From positions 5,907,681-5,971,680 of the forward strand of contig FN649734.1 in the NCBI GenBank assembly GCA_000310025.1: DNA of 64,000 nucleotides, in the 5' to 3' direction. A program made the translations under genes and the position numbers. This document shows positions 1 through 10,989 of this stretch, piece by piece. The DNA is from Ectocarpus siliculosus. Taxonomy: Eukaryota; Sar; Phaeophyceae; Ectocarpales; Ectocarpaceae. A model generated the notes under the pieces. It did no database searches. It saw nothing but the letters and a program-made list of their open reading frames with translations, and had not been told where the DNA came from. Each line of letters begins with the position of its first letter. Position 1 is the first letter of the stretch.

Positions 1-129
1 GAGGGGTGAGGTCGACACGTCGAATGTTTCACATGTGTAGTTATTTCTTGCCGCCCTTCCACCGCGTTGACGACGACATACGTAGTACCTCTCACAGCAG
101 TCAGCACTCATCGGTCACGTTCATGCTTC

Positions 130-3100
130 CTAGGCCCTACCATATGCCACACGTGCCGAAGTTTGAGCACAATCGCATATATCAGTGTAATAGGTTTTTC
201 GGAAGGCCTTCCATAAAATCGCCAACTGCTGGACAACTGAGCGCCCGACAGCTCGCCGAAAGCCGTACCCCCCTGCCCTGCAAACATGACCGGCGGTGTC
301 CGAGGTTTCAGCGAAACCCAATTGTTGACTGAAAGTACGAGATACATGCCGATGGGGATCGACGGCCAAGCAAGGAAATTCCTCGAATTTCTTGTGTTGA
401 AGTGTTGTTGGTACTTCTGTTACGCCACTCACCGCTCGTTCCAGTTGTTCGATCTCTTGGGCGATTTCTCGCTCACCGGCCATGATGGGTTGCAACATGA
501 TGGCGCGGCGGACGGGAAGACCATCGTTTCTTCTCAACCTTTCCGCTCTGTCGATTGGATGACGGTTTCATGTAGTACAAGTGTTCGACGTCACGGTTGA
601 TTTTGGAGGGCCAGCTAAAGCGCTTGTCGTTGTACTGCTGTAGCACTCGGTACACGTTCAGGGTCCAGACGTTAAGAAATGTTGAGTCCATTGGATTAAC
701 CTCAAGATTCTTGGCCAATGTACTCCTCGCTCGGCCGGATTGCTTTGAAAAGCAGTTGGTTGTGCTACAAAACTGTTGGATGCGTTCTATTGATGATATG
801 TTTCGTGTACTCCTTTAGACTCGCCCAAGGATCACTTTGAGTGCTCGTCAGACATACCTCACAATGTGTGTGTCTCACGCTATCAACGTGCTCACACTCG
901 TGTTATGCGCTGTGGTAGAGTAGCACAGAAGACTTGGAACAGCGTTAAGTACTCACTGGATATTCCGAAATTCCGCGCACTTCGAACGACTCAAAGGTGG
1001 AATGGCGGTTCGTTTTCCTGTGTGTATGCATGCCCTCCAAACATGGTGTCAGGAAGAGGAGAACAACACCTACTCTCTGCACGTGGTGAAAGCGGCGTGC
1101 CAGTGTAACCGCCCGCATCATTAATTTTGCAGCAGTAGTTCACGACACATCACAGAGGGTATATAACCGAATGCAATAGAAGTCCCCCTCCTCTTGGGCA
1201 AAGGGAAGGTTTGAGGCTGGGTTGGGGCTGACGATGGGGGGGGTCTTCTTCACGCTTGCCTGGTGTAGAACGACCGAGCACGATCTAAATCCCCGTCCTC
1301 TTGCCAGTGTATGCCGAGGTTGACTAACACGTCCGGTTCGAAGGGGTCGAGCTCGAAGGACTTTTCCAGCATGGACAACCCCTCGTCCTGCTGGCCAAGA
1401 GCCAGTAGCGCCACTCCTAGGTTGTTGAGCGCAACACAGTTCTTGGGCGATTCCCTGCGAGATAGCAGTGGAGTCAAAGCGTGTCACGGCACATTTGACG
1501 GAAAGATGACCATTAAAGAGTCTTGAGCGCATCCGACAGACGACACGACGGTTGTCGTGAAGTGCGTAGTTTATGCATTTCATCAATCCGTGGATATTGT
1601 CGTTTAAGATGATTTTTCTCGAGCAAAACGACGCCATGTACGAAGTATACTTTGTGTACAGGGACTAGAGAGGATCATGGAGTGCCACAAGGAATTGTCT
1701 GATGCAAGGTATGCGGAAAGGACATCCACCGAAATCCCTAACACGTCCGCCGCCGCCAGCAGCATTCCCGAGGCCGTATCCTGTCCCTCCGAGGAAGGAT
1801 TTTTGAGGTAGACATATCCAAAGATTCGGATACGCTTCCTAATGGAAGGACTTCAGGAAAATATCAACAACCAACACCAAGAGAAGCAGCAACAACAGCG
1901 AAACCACCGGCAAAAACAGCAACGGAAGACGCAACAGCAGCCAAGACGCCTGCAACTTCGACCCCGAAAACAGTAGCAGCAGCGACAACAGAATAGTTTA
2001 CTCACGCCAAGACCGCCCGATATCCCTCGATGGCACCAGGTATGTCTCCGCTTTCTTGCTTCAACACAGCCAAGTTAGACCTTGCGAAGTCGCGGGTGGT
2101 TCCGTGTTGTCCTCCCTCCATTTCCAAAACCTGTCTTGTTGAAAATGCAGCGCAGACGAATCACATTTCGAGTGGTTTTCTTCTCGAACGGAACGCATAA
2201 GCTTGATTCTCCTTTGTCGTTTACCGATGGCTTCAAGGAACATAATGCCCAACCTTTTTGTGGTGGTGTTTTCGCGAAGATAAGGGTATCATCGCCAAAC
2301 ACGGCCTTTTTTCTACCAGAATGTTCAAAACCGGATCGGAAGAAGGAACGGAGTTGGGTTCGAGAACAACGTTTTCTTGCACCTACGCAGTCTCAACTAG
2401 GCGTACTACACGAACCCCGCACAATCCCCCCCCCGATAGATGTGGGTAGCCAGACTGTGATTGAGCTCAACTCTACGATTGATCTCAACCTGGTAGGGCT
2501 TCATCTCAATGGAACGTCTCATCTCTGTCGGGCGGTTTACCTCTGTGAGTCGGCCTCGTGCCTCTTCGGTTCTTCCTAAGCGGTGCAACGCAACAGCGAC
2601 TTCCAGGGCAACGCTCGCATCCGAAGGGTCAAGAAGAAGCTGGCGCACGCGATGATCAGGACCGTTCAACGCGCATCGAGGTCAACAAGCGTCCCAACGT
2701 TACTGGTAGTGAGCGATGACAATCACGTTGGCGGCAAAACGTCTACCCCTTCGGTGTGTTTTTTCAGCCACTCCAGCGTCACTTCGAACAAGCACGCCAA
2801 GCGTCTACCCATTGCAAAAGGTGCCCGTGTTTGAAGTCACGCCGGTATTGGGTTGAGTCGACAAGATACCGGCGCGTGCAAAAGGTCAGTACTGCTCGCG
2901 AATCGCTGACGATGCTCTTGCCACTGTTGGCAACTTTGAGCACAGGGGTTTCGCTGTACGGTCCACATCAACTCCGACCAATATTCACACCATCGTACGT
3001 TGTAACTCTTGTATTCCGGCTAGGGTTTAGTCTCTCACCGCCCGGTTGAGCCAAACCAAGGCCTCTTCACCCCAACCAGGTTTCCGCTGCTGCCCTTCGT

Positions 3101-5049
3101 CCTCCTGCAAAACAACGTTCCCGTGACGATCGTTGTCTTCATTGTAGAATGTGCCGCTTCTGCCATCGATACTCTCATCGGGACGAGTTGCTTCTCTCGC
3201 GTCGACCCGAATTCGCTCCATGTGTGGATCGAGATCCCAGTTGCTCTTCAAAACCACCACCAGGTCCAGCATCGATCGCAGGTTGTCAGGGCGGTTGGAT
3301 AGATCCCTGATAGTTGTTGGTCAAGCGTGAGACGCCGGCAAGATTCGGAGGATTCACGAGTTAACCACCGACAACCCGCGAAAGGTACTACCAGCTACAT
3401 ACAGTACACAAGGGTTTCACCCTAACCTACCACCCAAATCGCTGGGATCTCCAGGCAACACCAAGGGCAGCTCTCTCACAGTTTGAGTAGGTATTCGGCC
3501 TCCCATCGCTTCAACCACTCATCGTGGTTGTTCTCGGACATTTCATCGGCAAGGTCCTCGGCGTGGCTATCAGACACGAGTCGATGCCTTCGCGAGGAGT
3601 CGTTTCGTCGGATGATGTCCACGAGTGTGACGGCGAGGTTGAACGACGCCTGCGTAGAAGAACACAAGTCGAGCACGGCCGCACGCGACAGTTGCAAGTC
3701 AACGCCATTAACTTAAGTCAACAAACGGGGATCAATCTGGACCTGAGGTGTCAAAAGGAGTTTCGATGGGTACAATAGTACCAAGGGGGTCGGCTGTTTG
3801 CCTCCCCAATATCTAATCTCGTCCAACAACACCGTCATTCTCTGCTTCATACAGACATAATCTCAAACAGTTGCAACTTTCCGTCGTTATAAAACGAACT
3901 TGGACACCGAGCACACGAACTTTTTCATGTCTCGCCCAGACGCCCAGATATGTCCTCAGCGCTATACCAGCAGCAGGAATTTCATGACGGACTACAACGT
4001 TCAAGAGCGTTTGGGTGTAGTGGTCTGAACCTGATGATCCCGCACGCCTGTCGCTTCTTGTTCTTCCACGACCATCCTCAACGCCGCCTCCGCTTCCTCC
4101 AAGTCTCCCTTTGCCCGAAGGATTTCTCCCAAGTTGCTCCTCATTAATAATTCGCTTTTCTTACTGTTCGCCACTGAAATAGCCGATCTCACGAGCTGAT
4201 CAGCTTCACAGAGCAAAGCTAGAGAGTGCGAGATGGGAAAAGGGTGGGTATCGAGCGACAGGGAAAGAAACGGAGAGATTGAAGCCTTCAGCGCAAGAAA
4301 TGTGAGATCAAATACTGTTTCGAAACGAAGCCATAATCTTGTCCGGAACTGGTGGGTTGCGTCTCGTCATGCGACAGCTTGTTGCCACGATTGGGTCGAA
4401 GAGTGTCTGTCATATCCATCGTGTGTCTGTAATATCCATGGTATGCGGGTTTTACCCCGCGCAGCACCTATACCAAGTGCCTAGTCTTTCGCGGAACTCT
4501 GCCGTTTGAGTTCTGTGAGAGGCAACAGCAAGGGGAGCTGCCACCATAAGGTGATCTTGCATGCCTTGTGAGTCGCCGTCCCCTTCCGAAGCACCGCGTA
4601 GGATCATCCCTTGGCTATATAGCGACAGACCTAGCAGGTGTAGTCCGTCCGGGTCTTTGGGCATGACCTGCGTACACAAAAAACGGAAGAAACTTGAATT
4701 TGAAACATGTATGCCACCGCGAAGACTGCGTACTCTGGTCGGTACCTTCGACGCTACCATAAGGCGCGCATGCCTCAACCATACGTTAATCTCCGCCCAC
4801 TGCACAACTCACCTCTAGCAGCCGCGAGTACGTCCTCGCCGCACCTGCGTGCTCCCCCCTCAGGTGCAACTCGAGACCTTCTTTGAGCATGGACATCCGG
4901 TATTGGGCAGTACTAGGCTCAGGGTCGGCATTGACAGAACCAGGTATCGGCACGCTCGCTGCATCGGCGCCGAAGACCCCTCCGATCAACAACAACGCCA
5001 GGATCCACAATGCTCCTAGCCCAATGATCAGCAGTCGAGAGATGACCAT
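130..5049 (-). CDS. multi-exon TPR-repeat protein with N-terminal signal/anchor
   Basis: I joined exons on the minus strand by splice sites and TPR content. Approximate exons: 5049-4813, 4667-4475, 4218-4048, 3649-3480, 3306-3039, ~2690-2542, ~2090-2006, 1455-1260, ~746-556 and ~537-130. The start at 5049 opens MVISRLLIIGLGALWILALL, a signal peptide or membrane anchor, so the rest probably faces the secretory lumen or outside. Exon 1 ends at a GTGAGT donor. TPR helices are clear in the exons at 4.1 kb (SNLGEILRAKGDLEEAEAAL), 2.6 kb (ALEVAVALHRLGRTEEARGR), 2.05 kb (NLAVLKQESGDIPGAIEGY) and 1.4 kb (ALNNLGVALLALGQQDEG, then a second repeat). Two donors, at 1259 (AG|GCAAGC) and 4047, look like GC-AG introns. 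The 3' exons (130-746) carry a non-TPR region I do not recognise, and a frame change near 540-570 is unresolved. TPRs usually mediate protein binding; no enzymatic role is claimed. The gene's 3' end may lie outside the window. Confidence 0.6.
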
Positions 5050-5650
5050 CGCTATTTCGACAGATTGTAACAGGAAGGGTTCCGCCGGTTCCACAGTGAC
5101 GGTTTTGTTTCGGCGGCTGTCCAGCACTTGATTCTGACGACCGTGACACGCGAAGACAGTAGTACGGGTAAACGTCGAGAAGAGATGAAGAATGGGAAAA
5201 ATGGAGAATGAAATCATTGAAGCCGATGTTTGTGCGCCTGTGGATAGGAATGAGGCGAGCGGGCAATCTATCGTTAACATACTGTGGAGGATGTTTTCAT
5301 TTTTATACTAAGGCAATGAATCTCGAACCCGATCAGAGAAAGAAAGGAAGTCCACGGGTATGAGGTCAGGCGAACTTGTTTGCCATGACTGCGGCAAACG
5401 ATGCTGCTGCAAACGATGTTTCAACCACCCGGTAGTAGGACGCGCTTTGAAATACCAAGCTTATGCGGTATTCTCGAAGGCTACATGCTTGTTTTCAGCG
5501 GAACAACCACCGCTTCATGCCATGCGGTCAATTTGCGCGGGAGGTAGGAGTTAGGTCGTATGGACATGCGTCGTTCGTGCGAGTAGACCGCACGATGTCA
5601 TCTGTGATTTCCGGTCCGCTCAACTCCGTTGTCAAACAATCATAGTGACG
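5050..5650. other. upstream spacer of the TPR gene
   Basis: This holds the 5' flank of the TPR gene. No coding exon, RNA gene or clear core promoter motif was recognised. Confidence 0.3.
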
Positions 5651-6010
5651 TATTAAAAAATCGACGTGCGCGCACGAGATTCTAATAAACAAGGCGAGAC
5701 TTCCCATCGGGGGTTAGGTACTTGCCTCCAGGGGGGGAGGGAAGAGGATATGGCTAGTGCTGTCATGGTTGTGTCGTTGCATCTCAACGTCCGGTAGTGC
5801 CGGCTTTTCGTACAAACTGCAGATCTCACGTCATATGTGTTTTGTTTTTTTTCTTCGTGACGGTTCACATTTGCACGTTTGTGTGCTTTCAGGCTAGCGG
5901 GGTTTTTGCCCCGATTCTACAGTTGCAACCCGCTACGTTTGATCGCTCGCTCCATTGTACTTGTACCCCGTTGCTCATGTGTGTGGAAACGTTTGCGCAT
6001 TGCGCAGGAA
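5650..6010 (+). repeat. dispersed repeat copy A1 (related to 34.0-34.4 kb)
   Basis: The order of short blocks matches 34,020-34,400: a CATCGGGGGTTAG / CTGCGGGAGTTAG block, a TTGCCTCC(A/C)GGGGG block, CGTCCGGTAGTGCCGGCTT / CGTTCGGCAGTGCCGGCTT, then CCCGCTACGTTTGATC / TCCGCTGCGTTTGATC. A shorter partial match lies at 26,070-26,130 (CAAGGTTCCCCTTCGGGA ... CCCCCGGGGGTGACGCA). It is a diverged interspersed repeat with no coding capacity seen. Confidence 0.55.
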
Positions 6011-6317
6011 TCAAAAGTGTCCCTGTTTTTTGCAAAGAGGTTTAGTGTTTCCTGCGAAGTCTCTTGGTTCGGAATGCTTTGCCGACAAATGTAGTCAGTC
6101 TCCGCGAAGTTTGGCGTCTATTGCAGGTGCCACGGATGCCTAGCGCACCTCGGGCATTCGCGGTAAGATACTTGACGAGCCCCGAGCTTGTCCTGAGAAG
6201 GAAGCCTGAGAAATGAAACGTCGCCGCGTGAGGCAGACGCGCCGAATAAAGATTGAAATGACACGTACTGTATACGACACAAGACAAGACACCCCGGGGA
6301 TAGCATATCTTCGTTCA

Positions 6318-6361
6318 TCGCACGTATCACCGGGGGTTGATCGCACGTATCACCGGGGGTT
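6318..6361 (+). repeat. two-copy tandem repeat, about 23 bp
   Basis: The block TCGCACGTATCACCGGGGGT occurs twice back to back. Surrounding sequence from 6,090 to 6,690 has no supported gene. Confidence 0.8.
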
Positions 6362-6689
6362 GTATTCTATTGGGGGTCGCGGGAGCAAAGAAGGGTGTGT
6401 GGGAACCAGCGGGTGTGGTACCACTGCCGTACACCTGCAGGAACCGAGACTACGAGAAACTGAAGTTGTGTGGGTCCATTACCGCCGCCTGCAAAGCACA
6501 ACCTGCCGTGCCTGCGGCCATACATGCAGGGGGCATAGTATTGAGGGGGTGTAACACTCTACATGAAAGAACAACCGCACTGCTGCCGCCCTGTGAGCGT
6601 GTGTGGACTGGACGGATGATAGCACTGACACCACTGCCTGCAGTATACTTCCTGCCCAATCGTATGGATTACAGGGGGGGGGGGGGGGG

Positions 6690-7098
6690 GGGGAACCCAA
6701 ATCCTGCCTTCCCTAATCCTTTTAACCTTTACCCCCCCTCCCCACAAAACCCGGAAGGAAAACCCCCGGGTTTCCCCGGAACAGGGTCTCCCATCACCAA
6801 ACCCGAAACCCCCTGAAGTTTTTTTGGAATCCCCAAAAAGGGGAACCTCCTCCCCCTAAAGGTGTTCCGCATCTTTTTTTTTTTTTCTTTCCTAAAGAAA
6901 AAAACCCCCTATAAATTTATTTTTTTTTTGGGGCCTTTCCTTTCCAAAAAAATTTTAAACCCTTTTTAAATCCCCCCAAAAAACCTTCCCCTTTTAACCC
7001 CACCTTGTGCCATTCTCCCCCCTTTCCCCGGAGTGATTTTTTTCCCCCCCCCCCACAATTTTTTCCTCCCCCCCCTTTTTGTTTCCCCCCAAAAAAAA
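6690..7098 (+). other. low-quality sequence duplicating the right flank of the gap
   Basis: The run is full of inflated homopolymers and lines up base for base, at a nearly constant offset of 446-447, with clean sequence on the other side of the gap. Examples: CCATCACCAAA (6791) against ACATCACCAAG (7238), AAAGGTGTTCCGCATCTT against AAGGGTGTTCGGCATCTT, and GGAGTGA (7030) against GGAGTGA (7476). It reads like the tail of a failing Sanger read. Apparent ORFs and domains here should not be trusted. Confidence 0.85.
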
Positions 7099-7198
7099 NN
7101 NNNNNNNNNNNNNNNNNNNNNNNNNNNNNNNNNNNNNNNNNNNNNNNNNNNNNNNNNNNNNNNNNNNNNNNNNNNNNNNNNNNNNNNNNNNNNNNNNN
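7099..7198. other. assembly gap of 100 N
   Basis: Exactly 100 N, the usual placeholder for a gap of unknown size. Both flanks represent the same locus, so the true gap may be zero or negative. Confidence 0.95.
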
Positions 7199-10100
7199 GG
7201 GACGGAGCACGCCGGGTTCTCACCGGACCAGGCTCTCACATCACCAAGCGCGAAGCGCCGTGAGGTATTTGGCGAGTCGCATGAAGGGTGAGCTGCATCC
7301 TGCTAAGGGTGTTCGGCATCTTGTGCTTACTTCCTTGCGTACGGATGACAGCTACGTATGACTTAATTTATTTTCTGGTGCTTTCACTTCCAGAGACAGT
7401 TGTAAGCACTGTGTAACTGCCTCGAGGAAGCTTGACCATTTTAACACAACGTGGTGCGATCATCCCCCGTTGCGCGGAGTGAGGTTTCTCGACCCCGCAC
7501 AACATGATCTACTCGACCACCATTATGGTTACCGCCAAAAAAACAAACCGAGGTAAAAAAAAAAACGGTAACCTGGTTGCCGAGTTCACGAAGTGAATTG
7601 GCTTGTTTTACAACGTCGTTGCCAAGCGACGAAAACCCAATCCCGATGGCAAACACCGAGTGGGGGGGGGGTGATGGCAAAGGGGAGGTGATAATCACAT
7701 GACCCCGGCGACGGAAGCCGACAGCGCTCTGTCGGCAACAGTGAAATAAAGTACGAATTGCCATGAAAGAAGGTACGAGTTGCCATGTAGTGAAAAACCA
7801 TTTATCCATCACTGCCACCACCTTGCACAAAAGTGAAAACGCCAAGAAGGCGGGGGAGACATAAACAACAATTCGATGATTTGCATCGAATTCGGGATGG
7901 TTCACCCGCACTCAGAGGATTTGATGCTCATGTTCCCTACTGGGTCATCTTGTATGTGCTTTTCGCCGTCACCAGGGCGATGGTAACATCGGCCCTGGTT
8001 ACATGCTCCTTGTGGGGGGGGGTGATGTCTTACGTAACCCGGGTATTATAGTATGTCGGCTCCGTGCTTGAGATTATGAGTACCGGGCGCTCTATTCTGC
8101 TGGGGGTGTCTCATCTTGTGTAGTTGTGGTCTTGGATCTGGTTGGTTATGAGAACAGTCCTCGAAATCTCGAGCGTTGTCTACATGTGCTGCTGTTCGTT
8201 GTTTCGTTTATTGCACAATCTAGACAATAATTGGAGCTCGCGGATTTTCATGTACAGTAGATGTCCCTGTTTAAGGCCTCCATGATCAAAGGGAAAACGC
8301 TGGCCTTATATCGGGCACCTGGAACTATTCAGAGTATGAGACAACATGAATTTTCCATCTGTGCCAAGAGATTTCATCGGCCTTCAACAGGGCCACCGGC
8401 CTTGAATAAACTCTACACTACACTGCATAGTCTCATTCATGGGGGCTCAGTTGAGGACAAACTACAGTATAAGATGTTGCATTCGATACGCTTTTGCTGA
8501 CTCGGTCGTAGATGGACTCACCTTGCGACCACGGCCCATAATGCTCACGCACGGATCTGCGCACCGCTCCCTGGCGACAAACTCGACACGTTTTGATCTG
8601 GATCCGAGCGTCCGCCGTCGCCGCTGATGCTATTGCGAGGAACCACCAGCGAAATAGAACGCGCCACAAAAGGGAGACAATTAGTCCAGATGTAGATGCT
8701 TCAGGTTTCTGACTTTGAAGTGCTTAGTACGGCTGAAGCAGATGCATGAGCAGTTTCCGTGAGCGTTCTTTGGCTCTAGGTCATCCCGGCTGCTGCTTTA
8801 GAGCGCTCCCTAACCCCGCACCCGTCGCGTTGGCAGAAAGATACAGGGTATCCTCCGACCTTGCTGTCCGCCGCCCTTGATTGAGGCCTGGAGACCGGCG
8901 ATGCTACGGTAGAACGTCCCCCCGCTCCCTGGTGCTCTCCTGTACGGAGCTCCGGTACTAGTCTCGACAGGTACACAGATGGGCCGGCATGTCGTAGAGC
9001 AGCAGGAGATGGAGGGGAGCTCAACACCCATTTGCGTATTCGATGTTACGCCGCTGATGGTTCCGCCGCCTTTATTCCCGAACAGTTACGAGAACCACCC
9101 AGCGATGGCCGCCCCTGGCCGTTCTCTGTAGACTATGTACGCAGCAGTGTCGGCACAACACACCGTCGGCACACGCTTGTGGAGCACGAGCAAACCCATT
9201 CCTTCTTTTGAATCCAAAGCTTGGAGTCTTGCTTTTCCTCACGGGCGAGGCTAGAGCACTCTAACAATAGGAAGGCCTTGCAAACTGGAGCTCTCGAAGA
9301 TTTGCAGGATCAACAGGATTCACACCAGATACAAAATGTCAACAGCGGTAAGTTGCATACGAGCAGATCGCCCTGCGTGAGAATGATGCCCAAACGGCGA
9401 CACTTTTGACACGCCGGCGCGCCCCGCTACTCGGGAGAATGCTCTACAACCAGGGGGTAGGCGCGAGGCACCCGACACGTACTCCGGAGAAAACAACTCT
9501 CCAGGCCCGAAAGCTGCTGTTGAACTACAGTACCAGCGGTACTGCTGTAATGTACAGCACTCTGGACGCTGCTATCCTCACACACTACAGTACTTACGTG
9601 GTTTGCAGTGGCACATGGGGGCACCTCTTACTATCTCTGCGGTGCTCTCTTAGAATCCATCGGCATTCAGATTGCTCTGCATGTCAGCAGAGGTCCGCCC
9701 CCCTGCGGGGCTTTGCCTGCAACACGTTCAGGTCTGTCAACTCTGTAGTTTAGCCATGCTGCTTGTAGGCCTCTAGATCTCGGCGGAGCAATAGGTCAAG
9801 ATCGTTGCATATGGTCTATTTCCATGCCCGTGAATAGGCTTTGGGCTTCCCATGGGGACAGGCTCATCATCCATGAGACACACGACATGTGTTGTACAAC
9901 TTTGTCAGGTGTGTGTCAGAGTCCATATACGTTCGGGTTCTCCCCCTGAACTTCAATCAAAGTTCTTGCATCAGTCATAATGATCGTTACCCAAGTATAG
10001 GGCTGCTGTCCGGTCTCGAACAAGGTGATGATCGGGCAAATTGTAGTTCGAGAGCCAGGGTGGAAACCCTACGTCCACACTTGTAGGACAGCACCCAAGT

Positions 10101-10900
10101 ATTTCCGCTGCCATTGTCACACCAGAACGATGATGACACGACTGATGGTTGACATGGTGCAGGCACACGGATCCGTCGCAGGAAGACTGCTGTTGTATAC
10201 CCGATTTTTGACGCTTTGTTGAAGGCTTGTGGGTGTTCGCTGGATTCTTGGAGCCACAAACACGTCAGCTGTGTAAAAGCTTGGGAACTGTGTTAAGAGC
10301 TTGGGAACCATCACAAATGGCTACCTGGCAACTACGTGTAGCTGTGGGCTGGTTTGCCTGATTTATTGCCATTTTGCATCACTGTCGTGCTCTCATGATG
10401 AACCCACTTTGGAGCAATGTCCCACACTACTGGGGTTAAGGTTAGTAACGCCTAGCCGTTTAATGCCCGATCCAAAGCGGGTAATCTACGTGTTTAGGAG
10501 TACACTGGCTCCGGGAATGGCACGCATTGGCCGCCCACTGTAGGGGAGACTCCTCTGGAGGGATCACTTGAATGACAAGGTTTAGGATATTCTCATTTCA
10601 GAGAGAGTGTCAGTATGGGCTCGATGCTGAGAATGTGTCTCACATCAACGTGCTTCAGCAACAGCAGTCCCAAAGAATCAAAATCAAATTATTGCCAAAA
10701 CTCAACCAGCACTAAAGGCGGTTTTAGTCACCCGCTTCGATTCTCTCAATGAGAATTGCCGTGTGACCGCAAAACAAACACCTACTTCTGCAGTCCAAAC
10801 CGCTGTTTGTTGAACCGTTTGCCAAGATGAAACTTCTACATATCTATCAGACACGCAACCGGATGCAAAAAAACTCAAAGCCCCGTTCTCTGTCCCCTCC
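7199..10900. other. spacer with only weak coding signals
   Basis: No gene could be supported. The best hints are on the minus strand: an open stretch 9031-8810 rich in Ser, Gly and Cys, and a stretch ending in a good donor (CGCAAG|GTGAGT, near 8525). These could be exons of an unrecognised gene, but no domain or consistent splice chain was found. The rest is AT/GC-mixed non-coding sequence with short palindromic CAGTAC/GTACTG clusters near 9,525-9,600. Confidence 0.25.
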
Positions 10901-10989
10901 CGGGTCGGATGTCGACTACAATATGCAATTACTTTGTTGCTGTGGTACTAACTCACGCCTTCCTTGTTCTGGGCATTGATACCCTCCAG

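Noticed and set aside
6999-7361. Long ORFs spanning the N gap.
   Set aside because: They exist only because N reads as open and because of homopolymer errors in the left flank.
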